Shown here: piece by piece, positions 1-11,938 of the stretch
Layout: every line of letters begins with the position of its first letter
Position numbering within the stretch: the first letter of the stretch is position 1
Source: Hyaloraphidium curvatum
Taxonomy: Eukaryota > Monoblepharomycota > Hyaloraphidiomycetes > Hyaloraphidiales > Hyaloraphidiaceae
Length of the DNA stretch: 64,000 nucleotides
Assembly: GCA_025558095.1 (NCBI GenBank)
Contig: JAIVFI010000018.1
Span: forward strand, 434,001-498,000
Reading direction: 5' to 3'
Notes under the pieces: generated by a model
What the model was told of the DNA's origin: nothing
The model's database searches: none
What the model saw: the letters and a program-made list of their open reading frames with translations, nothing else
Translations under genes and position numbers: made by a program

Positions 1-541
1 CCAGTCCCGGTTTTACCGCGCGCCAGAAGTGATCTTGGGCGCGCAATACTCGAACGAGATCGACATGTGGTCGTTGGGCTGCATTCTGGCTGAGCTTTAC
101 ACCGGACAGCCTCTCTTTTGCGGACAGAACGAAGCAGATCAGATTTGCTCGATTCGGCACATACTCGGCCCCTTACCGGCTGCTTTGCTGGACAACGCCC
201 ATGCGGAGAAAATCCGCAAACTTGGGAAGGCTGTGGGGCATCCGGCTCCTCCTACGGGACCGTTACCACTCCGGAGCATCCAGCAGATTCTGGAGAGCCG
301 GTTCCGGGCCACTGTCGAGAACGGCATTGGGCCCGATGCCGAGCGCCGATCGGCTGACTTCGCCGTTTTCGTTGACTTGATCGAACGACTCTTGCGGTTG
401 GACCCCAAGCAACGGTTACAGCCTGTGGAGGCTCTCCTGCACCCCTTTTTCCGACCGGCTCCGCCGGCTCAATCTGCGACGCGAAACGGCGCAACGGCGG
501 CAACGCTGCGACCCGCCGGCCATCTTCGTCAGGATCAATGA
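1..541 (+). CDS. DYRK-family protein kinase, 3' part
   Basis: This is the C-terminal part of a dual-specificity tyrosine-regulated (DYRK1-like) kinase cut by the window start. The frame opens at base 2 with QSRFYRAPEVILG, the stretch just after the activation-loop Tyr in DYRKs. IDMWSLGCILAELYTGQPLF (subdomain IX) follows, then LRLDPKQRLQPVEALLHPFF (subdomain XI), which matches the end of a DYRK catalytic domain. The last 25 or so residues are an Ala/Thr-rich tail ending at TGA 539-541. The N-lobe, DFG motif and catalytic loop lie outside the window. No intron is needed in this part. DYRKs phosphorylate Ser/Thr targets in growth and stress control. The family call is secure from the motifs; the exact orthologue (Yak1, Pom1 or DYRK1 class) is inferred. 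Confidence 0.85.
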   Translation, partial: QSRFYRAPEVILGAQYSNEIDMWSLGCILAELYTGQPLFCGQNEADQICSIRHILGPLPAALLDNAHAEKIRKLGKAVGHPAPPTGPLPLRSIQQILESRFRATVENGIGPDAERRSADFAVFVDLIERLLRLDPKQRLQPVEALLHPFFRPAPPAQSATRNGATAATLRPAGHLRQDQ

Positions 542-692
542 CTGGCACTGTTTGCCGACTTTGTCTTTAGTCTCCTGTCTTCTCTAGAGTGTACCCGAGA
601 GACTAGATCGGGCGCCTTGGGGCGTGTGAAAACGTGCCGAGCTGATCACCACCGCCGTGCAACCATTCTAACATCGGACCCGGCACGCGGAA

Positions 693-2728
693 ATGGTCCA
701 CGACGCGCCTGGCGCGCCCGCGGGCGGCACCGACACCGCCATGGACGTCGATGCAAAAGTGGACGACGCGCAGGGGGCGACCGAGGGCACTGCGGAGAGC
801 AGCTCGCTCGTCATGGTCGTGGCCGGTACGCAAGCCCTGTACCTGGCAAGGCTTCGCCTCACGCGTCAATGCGGCGGCAGATATCCGTCAGAATGTGACA
901 TTGATTGAAAAGGCGGTTTCGACTATCGAGTCGCGCTTCACGACGCGTGCGCTCCGGAACACCGCGTCCGTGCGGAGGAGGCTGTCGCCAGAGATCTTGT
1001 CGTTTGCCGTGTCTTCCCTTCTGCCCACCGGTATTCCTGGTTTGTACCTCTTGCGTTGCTAAGGATCTGACCGATTGGGCGGTGGCAGACAACACCACGA
1101 GGCAAAAGCTGCTCGCGGCGCTCGAGGAGGTTCGCCAACATGGCAACACACGTCCGTTCCTACTCATTCTGCGATCCCAGAGTAAATCGGATTCCATGGA
1201 CACTGGAGGCAGTGCGGCGCAGGTCACGCCTCCGAAGCAAGTCTCTCCGGAGAGTGAGGTTTACCTCGGCCTTCTCGTCGTCATCTGTTTCCACGACAGT
1301 AAGAAGTTCAACGAGGTTGGTACACGAGGCTACGAGGATCCGCTACGACCTTTAACTTGCGATTCAGGGGCTTCGTCTTTCGGGAGATCTCATCGAGCTC
1401 ACGAGCAGCCTGAACCGGCGGACGATGGATCAGCTGGCGGCCCGGCTGTACTACTACCACGCCCGCTTTTTCGAGCTGTTGGGAAAGCTTTCGGAAGTCC
1501 GAGGGTGGGCCCATCGAGCTCTGTTGTTCCATTGGTGGCCTGACCGCGGCCGCAGCACCCTCCTCGCAGCACATCGGACGGCTACCTTGAGACGTGACGA
1601 GGATTGCCAGGCAACCCTGATGAACCTACTGCTGCGCAATTACCTGCACTACAACCTGTACGATCAGGCCGACAAGCTGGTGTCCAAGTCGGTCTTTCCT
1701 GAATCGGCGAACAACAACCAGCTCGCAAGATACATGTACTACCTCGGACGCATCCGCGCCATCCAGCTCGACTACACGTCGTCCCATCGTTTTCTCCAGC
1801 AAGCCATCCGTAAAGCACCGCAGAATGCAGCGACCGTCGGCTTCCTGCAGACGGTAGGTATGTTCGGCTTGCCTCCGGCCGTCCCTCACAGTTTGCCGGC
1901 AGACGCACAAGCTGTCAATAATCGTCCAGCTGCTCATGGGCGAGATACCGGACAGGGCCATCTTTCGGCACCCGCAGCTGCGGAAGGCTCTCGTGCCTTA
2001 CTTCCATATCACGCAAGGTGAGATGAAGTTCTCCGTCTGGAGCCCAGGGCTCATCGCTTTGCAGCCGTCCGGGTCGGGGACCTTGCGAAGTTCCAAGACG
2101 CATTGACAAAGAACGCATCCGTATTTCAAACGGACAACACTTTCAAACTGATTCTTCGGTGAGGGCTGCCCACCGGGCTGCGCCGCCGCGGACTCACGCC
2201 TCTCCAAGCCTGCGACACAACGTCATCAAGACGGGTGTACGGATGATTTCGCTGTCGTACTCGTGCATTTCCTTGCGCGACATTTGCCTGAAGCTGCAGC
2301 TGGACAGCGAGGAGGATGCCGAGTACATCGTGGCAAAGGTGGAGACCGGGTGCTCGCTTGGCATTGATACCCTTGGCTCACTCAATGGCAGGCGATCCGC
2401 GACGGGGTCATCGATGCAAGCATCGATCATGAGAAAGGATACATGAAGTCCAGGGAGAACGTCGACGTCTACTCCACGAACGAGCCGCAGACCGCCTTCA
2501 ACTCTCGCATCGCCTTCTGCCTCAACCTCCACAACGAATCCGTCAAGGTGGGTGTTCCGGTAGCCGTCGCTGCGAGCTGCAGCCAACCTTTTTGGCCAGG
2601 CCATGCGTTTCCCTTCGAATGCGTATCGGAAGGAGCTGGGAACGCTGGACGAGATGATGGAGGAGGAGAAGAAGCTGGCGAAGGAGATCGTCGATGGCGA
2701 GCTTGGAGATGAGGACGAGGATTTCTAG
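693..2728 (+). CDS. RPN3: 26S proteasome lid subunit Rpn3/PSMD3
   Basis: Rpn3 is a PCI-domain scaffold subunit of the 19S regulatory particle lid. Nine introns were placed, and every junction restores the family frame: 826-880, 1009-1063, 1316-1367, 1505-1555, 1854-1902, 2018-2064, 2159-2208, 2339-2391 and 2548-2599 (47-55 nt). Conserved blocks are [52 protein letters not shown], the PCI core [18 protein letters not shown] and [13 protein letters not shown]. The protein starts at ATG 693 with a short acidic leader and ends in an acidic tail at TAG 2726-2728. The third intron uses a GTTGGT donor. Nothing suggests damage. It sits between the kinase and Dhh1 genes on the same strand with separate spacing. 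Confidence 0.95.
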
Positions 2729-2873
2729 ATAGATACCCAGCTCGTCCAGATCGGGGGCGTGTTGCTCGTCCGAGTGGAAGTGAGGGGAGGGGGCGGGTGT
2801 GACTGGCCCTGCCGGCCAGCCCCGCGCCTCGCGTCTCACGTTTCCATCGCGCCCCGACGCGCTGCTACCCCAC

Positions 2874-4821
<1,948 letters not shown>

Positions 4822-4942
4822 TAGCTCTCGGACCTTTAAGCCCGCCGATGTACCATGATGCAGCAAAAGCTGCGGAACAAGCGTCAGCGGCATTGTGGTG
4901 CCGGGCCGCGTTCACGTTCTTGTCCCGTCCCCAGAACACACT

Positions 4943-6648
4943 ATGAACTTGCAGCCCGCGGACCTTCGCAGCGCGGTTGCCCGCCAAGATGGCGACCTGG
5001 TCGCGGCTTTTTTCGATCCGCTGCCCAGGATTGCGGCGGACCGAACCGGCGCGCGCAGGGGCGCGACGGCTGTCCCCAGCGTGCGTCCCGAATCCCAGGG
5101 CGGCGTCTCGGTCGCCTGAATCGCAGTCGCTTCGTAGACGCAATGGGAAGACGCGGTTCCGGACTACTTCAAAGGAACGATGCGGAATCATTGGCGACTG
5201 GTGAACGACACGGACTTTGCCGACGCTGTCGCCGTCCACGAGGGTATCGCTCGCGTCTACGAGTACGTCTTTTCGGCGGACTGAGGGTACCCATGACGAC
5301 GACTTGCTGTCAGGGCGTTCGTCGGAGGCGTTTTCGGTTCGAACTACTTCGCCGCTTGGCATGTTGCGACGTTGAAGGTCCTTGCGAGGAGCTTGGCCAG
5401 CACCGCCTGGAAGGTAGAAGTCCATCTTGGGCAGCGGCGTCCCTAGATCTCTGATGGCCGCGCAGGCAGATGCTGCTCTCGTAAGGGCACGCCAGCGCCC
5501 ATCCAAGGCCAAGAACCTCAGCCAGTTCTTCCAGAACACGTTTCGGATTATCAACAGTCCGTCGGGGCAGTTATCGCGGCGAGTTGTGCTGCTTTGGATC
5601 AGCAATTTGATGTTGCAGCAGTACCTGAGGGTCGGTGTTGCTTTACTCTGTAGATTGGTGCTTGGGGGCTAACCAGCCTGCCATACCTTCCTCGTAGCTC
5701 GGGGCGCTAAAGCTCTGTGAAGGGCTGATAGCCTCGCTGAAGTCCATGAAGATGGACCTTTCCGAGTACTCGAGCTCGGAACACGTGGCGTTCAGATACT
5801 GGCTCGGCAGGATGCGGGTCATTCAGAACCACTTTCGACCGGTAAGCTGATGGATCCCCCACGACGTTTGGCCTATACTGAAACTATCCAAGGCTGCCGC
5901 GAACCTCGAAGATGCCCTTCGACGATGCCCAAGGGGCCGCATTAGGGCCAGAAGGTAGGAATCGCGCGACCGATCGCTACACCACATAAACGATGCCTGC
6001 GGGACCCCAGGAAGATCTTTTTCTACCTCGCACTCTCGCGGCTGGTTCTCGGTCAGCCACCACCGGCTTCCCTGGTTGCAAAGTACGGCTTTGGCGACCA
6101 CCTCGGCGAGGGTATGGTTGGCGCCTGGAAGCGAGGCAACTTCTCTGCATTCAAGGCCGAGGTCGACCGGGACGCGGGCTTTTGGCTACGAAAAGGCTGC
6201 TACTACGTCGTGACGGAGCGCACAAAGATGGGCATGTTCCGGAACCTCCTGCGGAACGTGTACGTGTGCGGCGCCCATCTCTGTAACCTCCAGCTTACAC
6301 GGCACATCAAACAGCATAGCCATCATTCGCAGCGAAGGAGGAGGCAGTCAGATGATCAGCCTGGCAAGCTGCCTCGCCGCGTGTCATGCCGCCGGTCTCT
6401 CCGACTTCACCGTCGACGACATCGAGGACACCGTGGTCTCGCTGATCGAGCTGGTAAGTGCCGACCCGTGCTCATAGAAAATGCCCGGCCGTGATCAGAA
6501 AGCATTTTTCCGCCAGGGCATGGTCCGCGGGTACCTGCACCACGAGCGCGGCGTCCTCGTAATCAAGTCAGGCGCGCCCCTGGAGGCCGTGCTTCCGGAC
6601 CCGATACGCCCCGGTTTGGCGTCGAGCGAGATGGACATTCCGCTGTAG
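4943..6648 (+). CDS. PCI-domain protein, PCID2/Thp1/Csn12-like
   Basis: This family includes Thp1 of the TREX-2 mRNA export complex, Csn12 and animal PCID2. Start ATG 4943 gives MNLQPADLRSAVARQDGDL. Intron 5081-5137 leads to DAVPDYFKGTMRNHWRLVND. Further exons encode FVGGVFGSNYFAAWHVATLK, KNLSQFFQNTFRIINS, LSEYSSSEHVAFRYWLGRMR, VAKYGFGDHLGEGMVGAWKR, KGCYYVVTERTKMGMFRNLL and the winged-helix end MVRGYLHHERGVLVIKSGAP, ending at TAG 6646-6648. Eight or nine short introns are needed; the joins around 5400-5460 and 5880-5950 are the least certain. The order of helical and winged-helix blocks fits PCID2 and Csn12 equally well, so the complex it belongs to (TREX-2 or a CSN-like complex) is open. Confidence 0.82.
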
Positions 6649-6693
6649 GCTCAGAATCCCAGCTTGTCGACCGTCTCTCGTGTCATGAGTCCG

Positions 6694-6999
6694 CTAGGGA
6701 GCGAAGCGCGTCAGTGTCGCGACATCGCCGGCCGCAAGATGCTCCCACTTGTCCATCCTGCAGATCAGATACTGCTTCGACAGCTCTCTGCACGCCTGGC
6801 TCTCGGCCTTGTGGCTCTTGAGGCACTTGAGATACTGGGCCATTAGGTCGCGGCAGGTGCCTGGTGTCGCCTTCAGCACCCCGCAGGATGATGCGGGACC
6901 GGCGCTCGTAAACTCGCCTTGACGATCGAGCGGAAAGCTCCCGAGATCCGGTGGCGAGGGCCTGCTGAGCTCCGTGTGGCCGGGCGAGCCGAAACCCAT
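6694..6999 (-). CDS. COX19: Cytochrome c oxidase assembly protein Cox19
   Basis: Cox19 is a small intermembrane-space copper-handling protein of cytochrome oxidase assembly, imported by the Mia40 pathway. The start codon at 6997-6999 gives MGFGSPGHTELSRPSPPDLG, the typical N-terminus (GSPG, RP.PP..GSFPLD). Twin CX9C motifs follow: CRDLMAQYLKC and CRELSKQYLIC, the second followed by RMDKWEHL. Between GSFPLDRQGEF and the first CX9C there are about 19 extra residues compared with yeast and human Cox19. A 39-nt in-frame intron (GTCCCG...CCAG) could remove most of them, but it would be unusually short. The tail after the second motif is brief. The gene is tail-to-tail with the PCI gene, 45 bases away. 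Confidence 0.85.
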   Translation of the reverse strand: MGFGSPGHTELSRPSPPDLGSFPLDRQGEFTSAGPASSCGVLKATPGTCRDLMAQYLKCLKSHKAESQACRELSKQYLICRMDKWEHLAAGDVATLTRFAP

Positions 7000-7102
7000 T
7001 GTTGCGTTGGCGTCACCGCCCGCCCGCACTGCCGGCATGTGCGCCCAACGCGTCCGATCCCTCTCATGCCATATCAAATACACTTCGGAATACAGAATCG
7101 GT

Positions 7103-8511
7103 TCAGGCGGTCGGTTTCGACTCGCCCTCCTCCTCGTCGGCCGCGTCGGCCGGCACCGAATCCCAGACCCTCTCGCGATCGCCCTCGCCCGCCTCGCTGT
7201 CGCGCGGCCCCACCTCCTCCGCGCCGCCGTTCGGAGCTACCTTGGTGTCTGCATCGTCCTCCATCTGGCTGCTGACGCTCATGAGGTTGAGGTAGCCCTT
7301 GCCGCGCTTCTTCCTCCTCCACGGCGGGCGGTTCCAGTGCACGCCCTCCTTGTTGAGGAGGAACTGGAAGAGCAGCCCGGCCAGGCAGAAGCCCATGACG
7401 CCCCCGAGCATGCCGTAGACGCGGGGCGTGACGAGGTAGAAGAAGCCGGGAAGGCGGGCGTGCATGTACGACATGATGAGCACATCGAAGCCGGTGCGCA
7501 CAAACGCGTCGATCCCCATGATGGTGATGTAGGACCCCGTGATGGTGGTGCCGACAATGACCGAGGGGCGTTCAAAGACGAGCGGCAGGACGGCCAGCGT
7601 GAACGTGGGGATGACGAGCAGCGCGATCTGCCCGGGGCGAGAGGTGACGGTGCCCTGCGCAGGCCGGGACGGTGAGACCCGGGCCAGCCGATTGCGGGAC
7701 TAGAGCGCCTACCCCCGTCTTCCAGCCTTCGATGAAGAGCGCAAAGAAGAAGCCGCCCAGCGCGCCGATGAAGAACAGGCCCACGGGCCACAGGAACACG
7801 GTGCCCACGCCAAACACGATGCCAACGGCAAGCGACGCGCCGATAAAGAGGCCGCTCTCGCTCGCGACGTTGTAGCCGCCCGCGGGGCGGAAGTTGGCGA
7901 GCAAGACGTACATGAACATGGCTGCAGGGTTACGCCGATCATGAGCGGGAGACCGAGATCGGCGGCCCGGCGGCGGAACCCACTGCCGACCAGCAGCCCG
8001 GCGATGAACATCGACGCGCGGAAGTTGCGGTAGCCCAGGAAGCACCAGTAGAGGCCGCCCAGGAGGAGGACTATGCCCAGCGGGATGCGGATGGCCAGGT
8101 TGGGCGAGTACAGGTTGATGGGCACGGCGGCGGGCCGCGGCTTGGCGGGCGCGGTGGCGTTGGTTGGCCTGCGATCGATCGGGTCAGCGGCGATGCGGGC
8201 GGGGGGGCAGGGCGGACGCACGTATCGTCCGCGTCCGAATCGTCCCCGTCGCTGTCGTAATCCTCCAGCTGGCCCTCCAGACCCTCCTGATCGTCGTCGT
8301 CATCATCTTCGTCGTCCTCGTCTTCGTCGTCGTCGTCTGGATCGGTGTCCTGGCGGCGTGCGATGCGGGGGTGCGAAAGGGCACGCGCGGGGGAGCGCTC
8401 CGGCGCGGCAAGCGCGGCTCCCTGCGGCGCCGCAGCGCACAGTGCGACCAGCGCAAGCAGCACGGCCAGCAGCAGCAGTGCCGCCGCCGCTGGGCCGCGC
8501 CGTGCGGCCAT
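7103..8511 (-). CDS. TMEM198-like multispanning membrane protein (DUF4203 type)
   Basis: Start 8509-8511 gives a hydrophobic signal sequence (AAAALLLLAVLLALVALCAA) followed by a strongly acidic Asp/Glu run, as expected for a lumenal or extracellular segment. Three introns fit: one with a GTGCGT donor after DDT, one of about 61 nt after LLVG, and one with a GTAGGC donor after GWKTG. The joined protein then has six or seven membrane segments, including IRIPLGIVLLLGGLYWCFLG, FIGASLAVGIVFGVGTVFLW, FFIGALGGFFFALFIEGWKT, ALLVIPTFTLAVLPLVF and GMLGGVMGFCLAGLLFQFLL. A charged cytosolic tail follows. Gly-rich paired helices and the final GMLGG region match the TMEM198/DUF4203 family, whose biochemical role is poorly known. 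It is divergent from the secreted Lys-rich gene, 162 bases from start to start. Confidence 0.75.
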
Positions 8512-8673
8512 CGTGCGATGGGCCGTGGTGTGTCGCGGGTTGACCGGGTGCAATCGCTGGACCCACGAACGCAGCACGTCCGTCCCCGGCCCCGAACACC
8601 GTCGCCCGGCAAGGTGTTCGATCGCCCTTCGCTTCTGGAAGCGAATCGCGCCGGGCGGCTCGTGATCGGCGGG

Positions 8674-10423
8674 ATGGGCAGCCCGCGCACCCAAGGCCCT
8701 TCGCACCTCGCCCCCCCGCGCCTTGCGCTGGCGGCGCTTGCCCTCCTCCTGCTCGGTCTGGCAGGCTTTGGGCCGCTTTCGGCCCTGGCAAAAGCCGGCC
8801 GGGGCTCCGATGCGGCTTCGGCCGCCCAGCCGGCCGCCCCGTCGTGGTTTGAACGCGGCGCGGCGATTCTGGGGTGCGGCTCCCGCGCCCGCAGTCACAC
8901 CCCGCCTGACCCCTCCCTGCTCCAGCTTCGGCCCCCTGGCAAAGCGCAATGCCGGCGCTGATGTTGCATCGGCCGGGAAGCCCGCGTCACGGAAGCGGCG
9001 AGGTGCGTCGGCCTCGCCGGAACCGCTATCCCCATCCGATCCCGCTCACGGCCGCCAACCAACAGGGAAGCGGGACGGAGTGGCGTCGGCCAGCGCAAAG
9101 GCCGGCAGCAAAAAGTCCGCCGCCAAGAAGAAGAACGCGGGCAAGGGCACCAAGAAGGGGGCGAAGGCGGCGACCGCCTCGAAGGAGGCTACTGGCACAA
9201 AGGAGGCCGCCGGGACAAGGACTGGCAACGGCTCCAAAGCGACCAAGCACCCGAAAAAGGGCGCGGGCAAGGCTGCCACCGGGACGAGGAAGCAGGGGGG
9301 CAAGGCGCTGCAGACCGCGACAAAGTCCGTCGGCGGCAGCGAGCGCAGCACGGCCATCACCCACGAGTACCTGGCGGAGCTGCCCAAGCTAACGGAGGCG
9401 CAGAAGGACGAGGTGTTTTTCGAGGTGTTCGCAAGGCGCGTCCCGAGGTTCGACCTCCACGTGGACATGCTGTCGGATTGCGCCTCGCCGGGGAAGCAGG
9501 TCAAGGTGCGTCACCCAACCGCGCGTGCATCTTAACATCGACCGACATCGCCAACGTGATCCCCTTGCTCCAGTTTGACCTGCGGCGCGAGGACTCCTAC
9601 ATGAGGGCAAAAGACCACCTTGGCGTGAATGCCGAAGTTTGGGTAGGAAGCCGTCGCGCTCTCTGGTGGCGCCCTGCTCACGCCGGGCATCAGCTGCTGG
9701 TCAACAACATGAACGACCACAACCCCTTTGCAAAGGGCCGCACCATGAAGTTCAACTTTGGCGGTGAGCCCGGCAAAGAATTCCTGGTGCGCTCCTCCGT
9801 GGCTTTACCGCGTTCGGGAAGTTCTCACCCGCCGACTCCACCAGATCGACGAGAAAGCATCCCCCGGGGTCTACCAGATTACCGCGAACCAGCTGGTCAT
9901 CGGCACCGGACCCGAGAGCAACTCGAGCCGGCTTAACAACACCGACGCCGCCAAGCCCGAGTACATGGCCAGGGTAACGGCGATCGGCAACTTCCAAATC
10001 GTCACCAACTGCAACCCTGCGGAGGTGTTGCCCGAATGCCGTGGGTTCCATTGTTGGGCATGGCCGGCCGGTCGGAGCTGAATCCTCTCCCCACCAACAG
10101 GGCCACCTGTGAGCCAGCCCCCGCGAAAGAACGTCAAAGGCACGAAGAACGTCAAGGGCACCAAGAGCATCAAGGGCAAGACGGAAACCAAGCCGGCGGA
10201 CGATGTCTCGGATGATGACGACGACAGCGCAGAACCCACACGAACCGCAAAAGCCGCAGGCAGGAAGGCAACCGCCGCGGCTTCCGCGGACGACGACGGA
10301 GATGATGACGGGGAGGAAGAGTCGGCGGCGACCCGCAAGGCGACGCAGACGGCTCGCGCAAACACGAAGAAGGCCACGCAATCCGCGAAAGTGGGCGCGG
10401 ACCGGATCAGGATTAGGAACTAG
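8674..10423 (+). CDS. Predicted secreted Lys/Ala/Gly-rich protein, unknown function
   Basis: I do not recognise this family. ATG 8674 encodes a clear signal peptide (LALAALALLLLGLAGFGPLS). An intron of about 50 nt with a GTGCGG donor leads into a long low-complexity stretch rich in Lys, Ala, Gly and Thr (9060-9330) that resembles histone H1 tails. A globular part follows: HEYLAELPKLTEAQKDEVFF, FARRVPRFDLHVDMLSDCAS, LLVNNMNDHNPFAKGRTMKF, SPGVYQITANQLVIGTGPES and YMARVTAIGNFQIVTNCN. A further intron leads to a C-terminal tail with mixed acidic (DDDDD) and Lys/Ala-rich runs. Five introns were placed by reading frame; the last join (GTGGGT donor near 10039) is the least certain, and an alternative ends at the TGA at 10078-10080. 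A cell-wall or extracellular matrix role is only a guess. Confidence 0.6.
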
Positions 10424-10478
10424 TTCGGCCTCTGCCACGTGGGAATGAGCTGTATATTGCCTGGAAATGGACGCTTCT

Positions 10479-11761
10479 TTATGCATCTGAATCCTGCTCC
10501 TCCACGTCCCGCTCCTTGACGGTGATGGACGGCGCAGGCTCGCGGTACGGCGGAGCCCGCCGACGCTGTTTCTGCATCTCCTCCCGAGGCACCCATCCTG
10601 GGATCACTGGCGTTAGTGGCCAGGCAATCGGGAGTGCAAGGCACGCCACAGACCGATCCTGTCATCCTCGTACGGCTTGTAGCGCGTGAAGCCCCTGCCC
10701 TTGACGGTCCTACCTGCGCTGTCCACGTATCTCCGCTGCGGCACCATGTCCGGCGGCGTTGCTCCTCTGCCGTTTTGAGGCGCCGGCGCGGCAGCACTGG
10801 CAGTTCCCTCGTTCCTCGTCTCCGCGGCAGCCTTCTTCGCAGCCCGCTTCGCCTCTTTCTTTCGCCGCTTCTCCTCCCGCTTGGCCTCCTTCTTTTCCTT
10901 CTTGAGTCGCTTCGCCTCTTTCTTCTCCCGCTTCCTCTTCTTCCGTTCGGCCTCGGAATCGCTGCTCGAGGCGGATCCGGATGTCGACCGCCTTCGATCG
11001 CGCCCCTTGCGTTCCTTTTCCGATCCGCTGTCCGATACGGACCTCGATCGCGAGCGTCTCCGCTTCCGCGAGTCGTCCGAAGATCCCGAGGCGGAGGCGG
11101 AGGAGCTGCTGGCGGAGCGGGAACGAGAACGTCCGCGCGCGGGTTTCGCCGCCGCTTCCTCCCTTCTCGGCACAGCCCGCGTTGCCAACTCCAGCTCTCC
11201 TGAGTGAATGACCAGGATCTCGTCTATCGGCCGATCTTTCGCATCCGTCTGCGTTTCTTCAATCCTCGTCACGACATCCTGCCCCGCCAGCACCTTTCCG
11301 ACCACGACGTGCTTGTCATCCAAGTGCGGAGTCGGCCGGGTGGTGATGAAGAGCTGGGATGTCGCCGTGTTGGGCCCGCGGTTGGCCATGGAGACCAAAA
11401 ACGGCTCGCTATGCTTCCTCGAGAAGCTCTCGTCCTCCAGAGGGCGACCGTAGATGGACTCTCCACCCTTTGCACCACCGGGTAGTTCTCCGAGCTGAAC
11501 CATGAAGTTCTTGATGACCCGGTGGAAACGAGACCCTTTGTAGTGGAGAGGGGCCCCGGAGATTTTCGAGAGGCCCCGTTCGCCCGAGCACAGGCATCTG
11601 ACGTTCTCCGCTGTTTTCGGAACCTCGTCCGAGTATAATTCGATGATTATCCTCCCGTACTTTTCCCGCCCGCCACCGGGAGCCGGACCTTCCACGTCCA
11701 GAAAGACTCGTGGCCGCATTTCCGTGTTCGCAGGCAACGGAACACCTCCCCGGTCCGCCAA
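10479..11761 (-). CDS. SR-type nuclear cyclophilin (PPIG-like peptidyl-prolyl isomerase)
   Basis: The N-terminal cyclophilin domain (about residues 15-190) contains RPRVFLDVEG, FHRVIKNFMVQ with the catalytic Arg, MANRGPNTATSQLFITT and TPHLDDKHVVVGKVLAGQDV. The usual Trp of cyclophilin A is His here, as in PPIG/NKTR-type spliceosomal cyclophilins, which predicts weak cyclosporin binding. An Arg/Ser-rich region follows (RSRSRSAS blocks), then Lys/Glu/Arg stretches. One 56-nt intron (10598-10653) near the end restores GWVPREEMQKQRRR and a Glu/Asp-rich terminus stopping at 10479. RS domains place such proteins in splicing speckles. It lies close to Rse1 and the RBR ligase on the same strand, and its stop is 55 bases from the convergent upstream gene. 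Confidence 0.92.
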
Positions 11762-11938
11762 GCCGAGTCAGAAGTCGTGGTTTCCTCCCTTCTTTCGAGA
11801 ACGATGTGCTGTGTCCGGTCCACGTTCGCTCGCGCTTTTGCTGTATGTCAAGAAGCGGGTTTTGAGAGGTGATGTTGGTTGAAAGCAAAGCGACGTGGAA
11901 ATCAATTTGAATCGAGTACATCATTGCATGAGGAACAA

